From Lonepinella koalarum (lineage in GTDB: Bacteria; Pseudomonadota; Gammaproteobacteria; Enterobacterales; Pasteurellaceae): a stretch of 64,000 bases of DNA. Location of the stretch: contig NZ_CP170642.1 in assembly GCF_042926695.1 (NCBI RefSeq), positions 2,480,001 to 2,544,000 of the forward strand. Reading direction: 5' to 3'. The position numbers and the translations under genes were made by a program. Positions 25,564-34,981 of the stretch are shown piece after piece; the stretch's first letter is position 1, and each line of letters starts with the position of its first letter. The notes under the pieces were generated by a model. That model was given only the letters and a program-made list of their open reading frames with translations, was not told the DNA's origin and made no database searches.

Positions 25564-25644
25564 ATATGATAACGATGTACCGTATCTGATCTAATCGCTA
25601 CGGAGTAGCCATATTATGCTAACCCCGTATGCAAGTACAGGGGA
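25564..25644. other. Structured gap between greB and the oxidase gene
   Basis: The convergent gap holds short inverted repeats: AATATG/CATATT around a nested CCGTA/TACGG pair (about 25564-25615) and CCCCGTA/TACAGGGG (25623-25643, one bulged A). They may act as a weak terminator. It does not fold as a tRNA. Confidence 0.35.
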
Positions 25645-26940
25645 TCAAAAATACTTATCCAAAAATTTATAGTAAGGAATGCCAATTTTCAAGGCTAACT
25701 TTTTGATTAATTTACCACCATAAACAGACGAAATTTTTAATTTCTCAAATACTTGCAAACGGTGATCATCACCTAAAATACTTTCAGCTATAATCCGCCC
25801 CGCCAATCCTGTTAAGGCAATCCCGTGTCCTGAATAGCCGTGTGCAAAATAGATATTGGAGGCAATTCGCCCAAAATAGGGTTGCGAATTTAAGGTCATG
25901 TCAATCGGTCCCCCCCAGCCATAATCAATTTTTATCTGTTCCAGTTGCGGAAACACGTTGAGCATATTTTTTCGCATCACCTGTACCATATCTTTATTGG
26001 AACTACTGTCACTGCCAAATAACAAGCGGTTATCCGCACTTAACCGATAATAATCCAGTAATAAATTATTATCACACACCGACATACCATTGTTAATTAA
26101 GCTATCTGCGGTACTTTGATCTAAGGGTTCTGTGGCGATAATAAAACTTTCCACCGGTAAAATTTTGCGAGCGGTGCCGTGATGAATGGATTTCGGTAAA
26201 TTGGCGATATAAGCATTGGTGGCTAACACCACATGTTGAGCAGATACTTGTGCTTTATCGGTAGTTAAAATTACTTGATTGTATTGCGTTTGCATATCCA
26301 GCACAGGCGATTGCTCAAAAATCTGTACGCCCAGCTCTAAGCAGGCTTTGGCTAGACCTAAGCAGTAATTTAATGGGTGCAAGTGTCCTGAATTGCTATC
26401 AAATAAACCACCCACATAAATATCCGAACCCAAATGTTGTTGTAACTGAGTTTTATCCCATAGCTGCATATAGGAGTAACCAAAGGTTTCTCGGCTGGCT
26501 TTTTCAATGGCAATTAAATCGTCCATGCGACGATGGTTCAATGCCAAGGTGGCGTAACCTTTTTTCCAATCACATTGAATTTGGTATTTTTGTACTCTTT
26601 CATCAATAATATCAATGGCTTCAAGGGACATTTCCCATAGGCTTTTGGCTTGTTCAAAACCAAATTGTTCAATATATTCATCAATGCCATCTTCAAAACC
26701 ATTAATGGCTTGTCCGCCACTACGACCTGATGCGCCATAGCCAATTCTTGCCCCATCTAGCACAATCACTTGTTTGCCCTGTTCGGCGAGTTCTAAGGCA
26801 GTGGATAAACCACATAAACCCGCTCCAATTACACAGACTTCAGTGCTGAGATTTTCAGCTAAGTGCGGTTGTTTTAGGTTGAGATTTCGGCTGTGATAAT
26901 AGTAGGTGTTGATATGTTCTTGATGTGCAAAATTCAGCAT
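25645..26940 (-). CDS. FAD-dependent amine oxidase of the DadA/PuuB type
   Basis: The 431-residue flavoprotein has an N-terminal dinucleotide-binding motif VIGAGLCGLSTALELAEQG and then GYGASGRSGGQAINGF, the hallmark of gamma-glutamylputrescine oxidase-like enzymes. A C-terminal FAD segment YFAHGYSGHGIALTGLAGR follows. No signal peptide is seen, so it is probably cytosolic. I chose the ATG at 26940 (MLNFAHQEHINTYYYHS); the frame runs 19 codons further but without homology. Divergent from potD, it may oxidise a polyamine derivative. Substrate is inferred from family and neighbour; other amino acids are possible. The paired layout recalls HI0498/HI0499. Confidence 0.8.
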   Translation of the reverse strand: MLNFAHQEHINTYYYHSRNLNLKQPHLAENLSTEVCVIGAGLCGLSTALELAEQGKQVIVLDGARIGYGASGRSGGQAINGFEDGIDEYIEQFGFEQAKSLWEMSLEAIDIIDERVQKYQIQCDWKKGYATLALNHRRMDDLIAIEKASRETFGYSYMQLWDKTQLQQHLGSDIYVGGLFDSNSGHLHPLNYCLGLAKACLELGVQIFEQSPVLDMQTQYNQVILTTDKAQVSAQHVVLATNAYIANLPKSIHHGTARKILPVESFIIATEPLDQSTADSLINNGMSVCDNNLLLDYYRLSADNRLLFGSDSSSNKDMVQVMRKNMLNVFPQLEQIKIDYGWGGPIDMTLNSQPYFGRIASNIYFAHGYSGHGIALTGLAGRIIAESILGDDHRLQVFEKLKISSVYGGKLIKKLALKIGIPYYKFLDKYF

Positions 26941-27081
26941 AAAATAGTCTTTTCTTATTATTTTCGCTGATCTTACAAGGATATTAGCAGATGTCAATGT
27001 AAAAACTATGTTATACTTGATCTGCTTACATTAAGCACATTTAAATTTTTAACCACACTTTCTGGGAGACCTTAAACGTAA

Positions 27082-28125
27082 ATGAAAAAATCCTTTTCTC
27101 GTTCAATCAAAACGTTACTATGTTCCGCCACTGCTTTTTTCGCCAGTCAAGTCTGGGCGGAACAACTGTATATTTATAACTGGACGGACTATATTCCGTC
27201 AGATTTAGTATCTAAGTTTACCAAGGAAACAGGTATTAACGTCCATTATTCTACTTTTGAAAGCAACGAAGAAATGTATTCAAAATTGAAGTTAATGGAT
27301 AAGGCAGGTTATGATTTAATTTTTCCATCAAGCTATTACATTGGCAAAATGGTAAAAGAGGGTATGCTGGAAAAAATCGATCATAGCAAGTTAACCAATT
27401 TGTCGCAAATTCCACAAAATGTATTAAATAAAGAATTTGATCCCGATAATCAATATTCATTACCTTATGTTTATGGTTTAACGGGTATGGCAATCAATAC
27501 CAGTAGTGTTGATCCAGACAAAGTCACCAGTTGGGGGGATTTATGGAACCCAGAATTTAAAGGTAAAGTATTATTAACGGCGGATGCACGAGAAGTGTTT
27601 CATATTGCTTTATTGTTAGACGGCAAATCACCCAACACCAGCAATGAAGATGAGATTAAAGCGGCTTATGAACGTTTGGTGAAATTATTGCCAAATGTTG
27701 GGGCGTTCAATTCTGATACGCCAGAATTGCCTTATATTCAAGGTGAAGTGGAATTAGGTATGATTTGGAATGGCTCAGCTTATATGGCGGGTAAGGAAAA
27801 TCCAGATATTAAATTTGTCTATCCAAAAGAGGGGGCGATTTTCTGGATGGATAATTACGCTATTCCGAAAGGAGCAAAAAATATTGAAGCGGCGCATAAA
27901 TTTATTGATTTTATGCTGCGTCCTGAACATGCGAAAACCATTATTGAGCGAATGGGATTTTCTATGCCAAATGTAGGCGCGAAAGCGCTGTTAAAACCGG
28001 AAGACGCGACAAATCCATTATTATTCCCACCCACTGAAGAAGTCGAAAAGGGTATTTTCCAAGGTGATGTGGGCGATGCCGTAGATATTTATGAGAAATA
28101 TTGGAATAAATTGAAAACCAATTAA
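27082..28125 (+). CDS. potD: Spermidine/putrescine periplasmic binding protein PotD
   Basis: The 347-residue protein carries a signal peptide ending near VWA-E and a PotD/PotF-type binding fold. Blocks include LYIYNWTDYIPSDLVSKFTKETG, YDLIFPSSYYIGKMVKEGMLEKID and GMIWNGSAYMAG, and FWMDNYAIPKGAKN carries polyamine-pocket acidic residues. It delivers polyamines to a PotABC importer. No potABC genes are adjacent, so it works with a transporter encoded elsewhere. A strong terminator follows. Confidence 0.93.
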   Translation: MKKSFSRSIKTLLCSATAFFASQVWAEQLYIYNWTDYIPSDLVSKFTKETGINVHYSTFESNEEMYSKLKLMDKAGYDLIFPSSYYIGKMVKEGMLEKIDHSKLTNLSQIPQNVLNKEFDPDNQYSLPYVYGLTGMAINTSSVDPDKVTSWGDLWNPEFKGKVLLTADAREVFHIALLLDGKSPNTSNEDEIKAAYERLVKLLPNVGAFNSDTPELPYIQGEVELGMIWNGSAYMAGKENPDIKFVYPKEGAIFWMDNYAIPKGAKNIEAAHKFIDFMLRPEHAKTIIERMGFSMPNVGAKALLKPEDATNPLLFPPTEEVEKGIFQGDVGDAVDIYEKYWNKLKTN

Positions 28126-28144
28126 TTAAACGGTAGAGATAGTT

Positions 28145-28177
28145 AAAGGGCGAATTTAAATTCTAAATTCGCCCTTT
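28145..28177 (+). terminator. Terminator after potD
   Basis: AAAGGGCGAATTTA (28145-28158) pairs perfectly with TAAATTCGCCCTTT (28164-28177) over a 5-nt loop. It can serve both convergent genes. Confidence 0.88.
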
Positions 28178-28197
28178 GTTATGTTAGTTGCAATGTG

Positions 28198-29853
28198 TTA
28201 AATTGTCCACAACAATATTGCCAGTAACTGCGGTGAAATTATCCGTAAAAACATGGTTAATGGATAAACAGTGGCATAGGCTAACGGCGCTGCTCCGTGA
28301 TCTTCTTTAATCGCATTGGCAAAGGCTAAGGCTGGTGGATCGGTCATGGAACCGGCTAACAAACCACAGATAGAAAGATAATTCAGTTTAGCATAAAGGC
28401 GAGCGATAATACCGACCAGCATTAATGGCACAAAGGTAATCAAAAAACCGTAACCCATCCATTCTAGACCATTACCTTCGGTTAAGGTGCTAACAAAATT
28501 ACCACCCGATTTTAATCCCACCACCGATAAGAATAACACGATCCCGATTTCACGTAATGCCATATTGGCACTTGGCGGCATAAACCAGTAGAGTTTACCA
28601 ATTGATCCAATTCGAGCTAAAATTAACGCTACCACTAACGGACCACCAGCCAAACCAAGTTTTAATGCAACAGGGAAACCCGGAATATGGAATGGAATGG
28701 AACCGAGTAATACCCCTAAACCGATCCCGAAAAAGACAGGTAACATTTGTACGCGTTGCAATTTAGACTGCATATTACCGAGTTCAGCAATCACATTATC
28801 AATCACATCCGCATTACCCACAATATGCACCACGTCACCGAATTGCAAAGTGGTATGTGCGGTTGGTACTAGTTCAATACCTGAACGGTTTAAACGAGAA
28901 ATTACCACGCCATATTTTTGATGAAATGCCAACGCCCGAATGCTTTTCCCCAATACTTTTTCATTGGTAATCACCACCCGTTGAGAACGTAAATTTCCTT
29001 TGATATTAGACGGCTCAATATTGACTAACTCGCCCATAATTAACCGTACTTTATTGAGAGCTTGCGTATCACCAACTAAATGTAACACGTCATCTAAGTA
29101 AATTTCTGTATCCCCCTTGGGTACTTCAATATGCTCGTCACGTTTTAAACGAGTACATAGCACATCATGGCTTTCAAAGCCGGGAATTTCTTTTAGCATC
29201 AACCCATGTAGATTTGGATTGGTGACTTTCAGGTCAATTTTTTGTAAGACTTCTTTATCCTTACCCGTGGTTTTGTCAAATGAGGCGGCTTCTTCCTCTA
29301 TTTTTACGCGGAAAAATAAACGAATTAACCACATACTCAACAAAATACCGCAAATCCCAAATGGATACGCCATGGCATAAGAAATACCCATGGTTTCGGT
29401 AATATTAGTCATACCCAGTTCAGCGAGAATTTGTTGACCGGCACCCAACGCGGGTGTATTGGTTACCGCCCCTGAATAAATCCCCAAAACCACATCTAAT
29501 GGCATATCAGTAAAATATTGAATGGCAATCACCATCAGTGAACCTAACAACACAATTAATGCTGCCAAACCATTTAATTTCATTCCCGATTCACGTAAGG
29601 ACGCAAAGAAACCGGGTCCCACTTGAATACCGATAGTATAAACGAACAAAATTAAACCGAATTCTTGTACAAAATGTAAGGTGTGCGCATCAAGCATTAA
29701 ACCACTTTGATGGGTAAAATGTGCAACAATAATCCCACCGAATAGCACTCCACCGATACCTAATCCTACCCCTTTGATCTTCCAATGACCAAGCCATAAG
29801 CCTATTACCGCTACCAACGATAATAGGCTTATAGTAATCGCAATATCAGACAT
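28198..29853 (-). CDS. yidE: YidE-type putative transporter (AAE family)
   Basis: This 551-residue membrane protein has two hydrophobic halves (residues about 1-185 and 375-551). The halves flank two TrkA-C (RCK_C) domains in the middle, the layout of YidE/YbjL and aspartate:alanine exchanger relatives. The duplicated motif is seen as IYSGAVTNTPALGAG and GLLAGSMTDPPALAFAN. The substrate is unknown for YidE. A GGGGGG ribosome-binding site precedes the ATG. It is divergent from the SbmA/YddA-like gene, as HI0035 and HI0036 are neighbours in H. influenzae. Confidence 0.9.
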   Translation of the reverse strand: MSDIAITISLLSLVAVIGLWLGHWKIKGVGLGIGGVLFGGIIVAHFTHQSGLMLDAHTLHFVQEFGLILFVYTIGIQVGPGFFASLRESGMKLNGLAALIVLLGSLMVIAIQYFTDMPLDVVLGIYSGAVTNTPALGAGQQILAELGMTNITETMGISYAMAYPFGICGILLSMWLIRLFFRVKIEEEAASFDKTTGKDKEVLQKIDLKVTNPNLHGLMLKEIPGFESHDVLCTRLKRDEHIEVPKGDTEIYLDDVLHLVGDTQALNKVRLIMGELVNIEPSNIKGNLRSQRVVITNEKVLGKSIRALAFHQKYGVVISRLNRSGIELVPTAHTTLQFGDVVHIVGNADVIDNVIAELGNMQSKLQRVQMLPVFFGIGLGVLLGSIPFHIPGFPVALKLGLAGGPLVVALILARIGSIGKLYWFMPPSANMALREIGIVLFLSVVGLKSGGNFVSTLTEGNGLEWMGYGFLITFVPLMLVGIIARLYAKLNYLSICGLLAGSMTDPPALAFANAIKEDHGAAPLAYATVYPLTMFLRIISPQLLAILLWTI

Positions 29854-29930
29854 AAAGCCCCCCTAAATTAAATTAATTGCTGATGATTATAATCTAAGCT
29901 GTAATAGATAAAATAAAAAAAAGGAAAAAG

Positions 29931-29946
29931 TTTGATGTTTATCACA
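29931..29946. promoter_or_regulatory. Weak CRP-like site between yidE and the ABC gene
   Basis: TTTGATGTTTATCACA has one complete CRP half (TCACA) and one mismatched half (TTTGA), with the right 6-bp spacing. It lies in the 165-bp divergent region. Reported as weak. Confidence 0.3.
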
Positions 29947-30018
29947 TTTTTCCTTGCTTAATTTACTTATTTGCTGAAAAATAACGCATTATTTTAACAT
30001 TTACACTTTAATTTTAAT

Positions 30019-31812
30019 ATGGATTATGTTCAAGAATTAATCACTTCTTTATTTTGGATTTTAAAAGCCATTGCTATCACTGCCATCGTATTCACTATTG
30101 TATTATGGTTTTTAGTCAAAACCACCCGTTGGGGACAACAATTTTGGTCACTGGCGCACGAGTATTTGTCGCCTAAACGGAGTGTAAAACCCTTAATTTA
30201 TTTTGTGGTGATTGTCTTTTTTAACCTGTTTTCTGTACGCTTAGATATTTTGTTTTCGGAATGGTATAAGGCAATGTATGATGCGTTGCAAAATAGTAAT
30301 GAAAATATTTTCTGGATCCAAATGGTGGTATTCTCCGTATTAGCCGCCATTAATATTAGTAATGTATTATTACTTTATTATTTAGGGCAACGTTTCACCA
30401 TTCAATGGCGGACTGAATTAAACCGACAATTAGTGGATAAATGGCTCGACAAACAGGCTTATTACAAAACACAATATGTTTATAATCAATTAGATAACCC
30501 CGATCAACGGATTCAACAGGATATTCAATCCTATGTGTCGAATTCGTTAAGTTTTGCGACCGGCGTCATTTCTTCGGTAGTGTCTATTGTAGCGTTTACT
30601 CAAATTCTATGGAATCTATCTGGTGAAATGATGGTTGGTTCAATCACGGTGCCACACGCCATGGTCTTTTTGGTGTTTATTTATGTGTTAGTTACCAGTG
30701 TCTTTGCTTTCCGCATTGGGCGACCATTAATTCAACTCAATTTTGCTAATGAACGCTTAAATGCGAACTATCGTTACTCATTGATTCGGATTAAAGAATA
30801 TGCGGAAAGTATTGCATTTTTCCGTGGTGAGAACATGGAACGCAATATCCTGTTTAAACAATTTGATAAAGTGATCGGCAATGTGTGGAAAATGGTCTAT
30901 ATGACCCTAAAACTTTCTGGCTTTAACTTAATGGTTTCTCAAGTGTCAGTGGTGTTTCCCTTTATTATTCAAGCCAGTCGATTTTTTAGTAAACAGATTC
31001 AATTGGGGGATTTAATTCAAACATCGCAATCTTTCGGACGCGTGCAATCGGCATTGTCTTACTTCCGTAATGCTTATGATGAATTTGCAGGTTATCGTGC
31101 AGTATTAAATCGTTTAACAGGCTTCCATTCTGCCATTGAACAAGCGACTCAACCAACTGAAGTAAAATTACATCCGCTAGAAAGTGCGGTGCGTTTTGAG
31201 CAAGTTTCGGTGAAAAAACCAACGGGCGAAACCCTGATTACGGATTTAACTTTCGATCTGCCACAGGGTTCATCGCTATTAATTAAAGGTCCATCGGGAG
31301 CAGGTAAAACCACCTTATTACGTACTATTGCGGGCCTTTGGTCGCATGCCAACGGCGATATTTATTTACCCCAACAAAGTGCTTTGTTTTTACCGCAAAA
31401 ACCTTATTTACCGCAAGGGCGTTTAATTGATGCGTTATTTTATCCAAATCTTGCCCCTGATAATGTGGATTTAGTCCAAGCGGCAGATACCATGCGAGCG
31501 GTGCAACTTGGACATTTAAGTGATAAATTGGAACAAGAAAATGACTGGACTCGGGTGCTTTCACTCGGTGAACAGCAGCGGTTAGCGTTCGCTCGGTTAT
31601 TGATTACGCAACCGAAAATTGCTTTCTTAGATGAAGCCTCCGCCAGTATGGATGAGGGATTAGAAGATGCCATGTATCGTTTATTACATGAACGTTTGCC
31701 GAATACCACGATTATCAGTGTTGGACACCGTTCAACTCTCAATGTACATCATCAGCAACAATTAGAAATTGATCCGGTTAATCATCGTTGGCAGTTAATT
31801 GTAGGACATTAA
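30019..31812 (+). CDS. SbmA/YddA-like ABC transporter, fused permease-ATPase
   Basis: This 597-residue half-transporter has an SbmA/BacA-type membrane domain (YSEWYKAMYDALQ-like FSEWYKAMYDALQNSN, then RWRTEL-like QWRTELNRQLVDKWL). The C-terminal ABC ATPase has Walker A GPSGAGKTT, signature LSLGEQQR and Walker B IAFLDEAS. It corresponds to E. coli YddA and H. influenzae HI0036. Substrates are unknown; related SbmA takes up peptides. lpxH begins at the base after the stop codon. Confidence 0.88.
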   Translation: MDYVQELITSLFWILKAIAITAIVFTIVLWFLVKTTRWGQQFWSLAHEYLSPKRSVKPLIYFVVIVFFNLFSVRLDILFSEWYKAMYDALQNSNENIFWIQMVVFSVLAAINISNVLLLYYLGQRFTIQWRTELNRQLVDKWLDKQAYYKTQYVYNQLDNPDQRIQQDIQSYVSNSLSFATGVISSVVSIVAFTQILWNLSGEMMVGSITVPHAMVFLVFIYVLVTSVFAFRIGRPLIQLNFANERLNANYRYSLIRIKEYAESIAFFRGENMERNILFKQFDKVIGNVWKMVYMTLKLSGFNLMVSQVSVVFPFIIQASRFFSKQIQLGDLIQTSQSFGRVQSALSYFRNAYDEFAGYRAVLNRLTGFHSAIEQATQPTEVKLHPLESAVRFEQVSVKKPTGETLITDLTFDLPQGSSLLIKGPSGAGKTTLLRTIAGLWSHANGDIYLPQQSALFLPQKPYLPQGRLIDALFYPNLAPDNVDLVQAADTMRAVQLGHLSDKLEQENDWTRVLSLGEQQRLAFARLLITQPKIAFLDEASASMDEGLEDAMYRLLHERLPNTTIISVGHRSTLNVHHQQQLEIDPVNHRWQLIVGH

Positions 31813-32520
31813 ATGAAAAAAAACTTGTTTATTGCCGATTTACATTTAAGCGAAAATCGCCCCGATTTAACCGCACTTTTTGTGGATTTTATGCAACATC
31901 AAGCCCCACAAGCCGAAGCGTTATATATTCTAGGCGACCTTTTCGATTTTTGGATTGGTGATGATGAACGTTCAGACTTAATTAACTTAGTGCAAGACCA
32001 AATTCGTTCTATTACGCAACAAGGTATTGCATGCTATTTTATGTGCGGTAATCGGGACTTTTTGCTCGGACAGAAATTTGCTGAAACTTGCGGATTACAG
32101 CTTTTGCCTGATTATCAAGTGATTGATTTATATGGCACTAAAACCCTGATTTGTCACGGTGATACCCTTTGTATTGATGATGAAAGATACCAACAGTTCC
32201 GCCGTAAAGTGCATCAAAAATGGCGACAACGTTTGTTTTTATGTTTACCATTAAAACTGCGGTTGAAAATTGCTGAGAATATTCGCTCCAAAAGCAAAGC
32301 GGATAAGCAACAAAAAACCATTGAGATGATGGACGTGAATCCTGAATTTACGTTGCAAATCATGCAAAAATTTGCGGTGACAAGATTAATTCATGGACAT
32401 ACCCATAAACAAAATATTCATCAAATGACGCCACAATGTGAGCGAATTGTATTAGGTGACTGGGGAAAAACTGCGTCTATTTTAGTCGTGACTGAACAAA
32501 GCATAATTTTCAACAATTAA
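31813..32520 (+). CDS. lpxH: UDP-2,3-diacylglucosamine diphosphatase LpxH
   Basis: LpxH cleaves UDP-2,3-diacylglucosamine to lipid X in lipid A synthesis. The 235-residue calcineurin-like phosphoesterase has the metal motifs FIADLHLSE, ILGDLFDFWIGDD, CGNRDFLLG, LICHGDTLCIDD and HGHTHK. The reading frame starts immediately after the ABC transporter stop. A USS at 31870-31878 falls in codons for the LTALF segment. Confidence 0.95.
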   Translation: MKKNLFIADLHLSENRPDLTALFVDFMQHQAPQAEALYILGDLFDFWIGDDERSDLINLVQDQIRSITQQGIACYFMCGNRDFLLGQKFAETCGLQLLPDYQVIDLYGTKTLICHGDTLCIDDERYQQFRRKVHQKWRQRLFLCLPLKLRLKIAENIRSKSKADKQQKTIEMMDVNPEFTLQIMQKFAVTRLIHGHTHKQNIHQMTPQCERIVLGDWGKTASILVVTEQSIIFNN

Positions 32521-32532
32521 AGGAGATATATC

Positions 32533-34920
32533 ATGACAAAAACAAAAAAAGCGGAAAAAAACACCGCGCTTATGGATCCAAATTTTCAACAAGAACAAGC
32601 GAAATATGAAAACCCTATCCCAAGTCGTGAATTTATTATTCAAATTATCCGAGAACACAATGCCCCCATGAGTCGTGAAGAAATGGTGGCAACCTTTGGC
32701 TTACATCATGAAGACGAAATCGAGGGGATTCGTCGCCGTTTACGTGCAATGGAAAATGATGGTCAGTTAGTGTTTACTAAGCGTAAATGTTATGCCTTGC
32801 CTGAAAAGTTAGATTTAATCAAAGGTACTGTGATTGGGCATCGTGACGGCTACGGCTTTTTAGAAATCGAAAGCCCTGCCAAAAATGCGGTAGCCAATAA
32901 AGATTTATTTATTCCAAATAACCAAATGCAACGGGTGATGCACGGCGATTTTGTGTTGGCTCAACCCACTGGATTTGACCGCAAAGGACGGCAAGAAGTG
33001 CGTATTGTTCGCGTATTAGAAAGCCGTAAAAAACAAATTGTTGGACGTTTTTTCCTTGAAGACGGCATTGGTTATGTGGTGCCTGATGATAGCCGTATTG
33101 GACGAGATATTTTAATTCCTAATGAATCTCGCATGGGGGCAAGAATGGGGCAAGTGGTGGTAGTTGAACTTAAACCACGTACCGCCAGTTTTAGCCAACC
33201 TGTCGGGATTATTCGTGAAATTTTAGGGGATAATATGGCAAAAGGTATGGAAGTTGAGATTGCCTTACGCAATCACGATATTCCGCATACTTTCCCTGAC
33301 GCTGTCCAAAAAGCGGTGAAAAAACTCAGTGAAGACGTGCCAGAAGAAGCGAAAAAAGGACGTATCAATTTACGTGATTTGCCGTTAGTGACCATTGATG
33401 GCGAAGATGCTCGAGATTTTGACGATGCGGTACATTGTCGTAAAGAAAAAAACGGTTGGCGTTTATGGGTGGCGATTGCCGATGTCAGTTATTATGTGCG
33501 TTTGCGTACTGCTTTAGATGCCGAAGCTCACAATCGGGGAAATTCGGTCTATTTTCCCAATCGAGTGGTGCCGATGTTACCTGAAATTCTCTCCAACGGC
33601 TTATGTTCACTTAATCCACAAGTTGATCGTCTGTGTATGGTGTGTGAAATGGAAGTGTCCAATAAAGGGGAATTAAAAGGCTATCAATTCTATGAAGCCG
33701 TGATGAACTCGCACGCTCGCTTGACTTACACCAAAGTGGCTAGTATTTTACACGGTGATGTAGAATTAAGCCAGCGTTATCAAGCACTTGTTCCTCACTT
33801 AAAGGAACTGTACGCCATGTATCAAGCCTTGCTAGAAGCTCGTCATTTACGTGGTGCTATTGATTTTGAAACCATTGAAAGCAAGTTTATTTTCAATGAA
33901 ATGGGGCGTATCGAACGGATTGAAAAAGAAGAACGCAATGACGCACACAAAATCATTGAAGAATGTATGATTTTAGCCAATATTTCTGCGGCGAATTTTA
34001 TGGAACGTCATCAAGAGCCAGCGTTATATCGTATTCATGCGGGTCCGAGTGAAGAAAAATTAACTGCTTTCCGCACATTTTTGGCAGAATGTGGTTTATC
34101 TTTGCGAGGGGGCAATAAACCGAGTACGGCGGATTATGCCGAGTTGTTAAATCAAGTCAAACAACGTCCCGATCAAGAGCTTATTCAAACCATGTTGTTA
34201 CGCAGTTTAAGCCAAGCAGTGTATCACCCTGATAATATTGGACATTTTGGTTTAGCCTTAACGGAATATGCACATTTTACCTCACCTATTCGCCGTTATC
34301 CTGATTTAACCTTACATCGTGGCATAAAATATCTGTTAGCCAAACAAAAAGGGGCAAAACGCAAAACCACAGAAAGTGGAGGATACCATTATAATTTAGA
34401 TGAGATGGATTTATTAGGTGACCATTGTTCCATGACCGAACGCCGTGCCGATGATGCAACAAGGGAAGTGGCAGACTGGTTGAAATGCGAATTTATGCAA
34501 GACCACGTTGGTGATGAATTTGACGGTGTTATCTCGTCAGTCACTGGTTTTGGCTTATTTGTTCGCCTTGATGATTTGTTTATTGACGGCTTGGTGCATA
34601 TTTCCACTCTCGATAATGACTACTATCAATACGACAGTGCAGGACAACGCTTAATCGGTGAAAACAGCGGCATGCTATATCGTTTAGGGGATAAAGTCAG
34701 AATCAAAGTAGAAGCCGTCAGCCTTGAACAACGCCAAGTGGATTTCTCTCTAGTATCAAGCGAACGCCAACCACGCCGTGTAGGCAAAACCGCTAAAACC
34801 AAAGCAAAAAGAGCTGAAAAAGTGGTGAAAAATAACCGCAGTTTGAAGATGGAGAAAGGAAAAAGGACAGGGGAAACTAAAAAAGAAAAAAGTAGTCAAC
34901 GTTTAACCAAAAAAAGATAG
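32533..34920 (+). CDS. rnr: Ribonuclease R
   Basis: RNase R is a processive 3'-5' exoribonuclease able to degrade structured RNA. The 795-residue protein has an N-terminal HTH (REEMVATFGLHHEDEIEGIRRRLRAM), cold-shock domains, the RNB catalytic domain with TIDGEDARDFDDAVH, and an S1 domain (FDGVISSVTGFGLFVRLDDLFIDGLVH). A Lys/Arg-rich tail follows. AAGGAG precedes the ATG. It is probably co-transcribed with lpxH. Confidence 0.96.
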   Translation: MTKTKKAEKNTALMDPNFQQEQAKYENPIPSREFIIQIIREHNAPMSREEMVATFGLHHEDEIEGIRRRLRAMENDGQLVFTKRKCYALPEKLDLIKGTVIGHRDGYGFLEIESPAKNAVANKDLFIPNNQMQRVMHGDFVLAQPTGFDRKGRQEVRIVRVLESRKKQIVGRFFLEDGIGYVVPDDSRIGRDILIPNESRMGARMGQVVVVELKPRTASFSQPVGIIREILGDNMAKGMEVEIALRNHDIPHTFPDAVQKAVKKLSEDVPEEAKKGRINLRDLPLVTIDGEDARDFDDAVHCRKEKNGWRLWVAIADVSYYVRLRTALDAEAHNRGNSVYFPNRVVPMLPEILSNGLCSLNPQVDRLCMVCEMEVSNKGELKGYQFYEAVMNSHARLTYTKVASILHGDVELSQRYQALVPHLKELYAMYQALLEARHLRGAIDFETIESKFIFNEMGRIERIEKEERNDAHKIIEECMILANISAANFMERHQEPALYRIHAGPSEEKLTAFRTFLAECGLSLRGGNKPSTADYAELLNQVKQRPDQELIQTMLLRSLSQAVYHPDNIGHFGLALTEYAHFTSPIRRYPDLTLHRGIKYLLAKQKGAKRKTTESGGYHYNLDEMDLLGDHCSMTERRADDATREVADWLKCEFMQDHVGDEFDGVISSVTGFGLFVRLDDLFIDGLVHISTLDNDYYQYDSAGQRLIGENSGMLYRLGDKVRIKVEAVSLEQRQVDFSLVSSERQPRRVGKTAKTKAKRAEKVVKNNRSLKMEKGKRTGETKKEKSSQRLTKKR

Positions 34921-34934
34921 CGAAGTAAAATATC

Positions 34935-34969
34935 AACTTCCTGAAAGTGCGGTGTATTTTCAGGAAGTT
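34935..34969. terminator. Bidirectional terminator with a USS overlapping its loop
   Basis: AACTTCCTGAAA (34935-34946) pairs perfectly with TTTCAGGAAGTT (34958-34969). The USS core at 34945-34953 starts in the last two stem bases and runs through most of the 11-nt loop. It separates convergent rnr and kdgK. Confidence 0.88.
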
Positions 34970-34981
34970 TGTAAGCAAGAT

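Noticed and set aside
25564..25644. Possible tRNA or RNA gene in the greB gap
   Set aside because: Only short nested inverted repeats; no cloverleaf and no conserved TTCGA loop.
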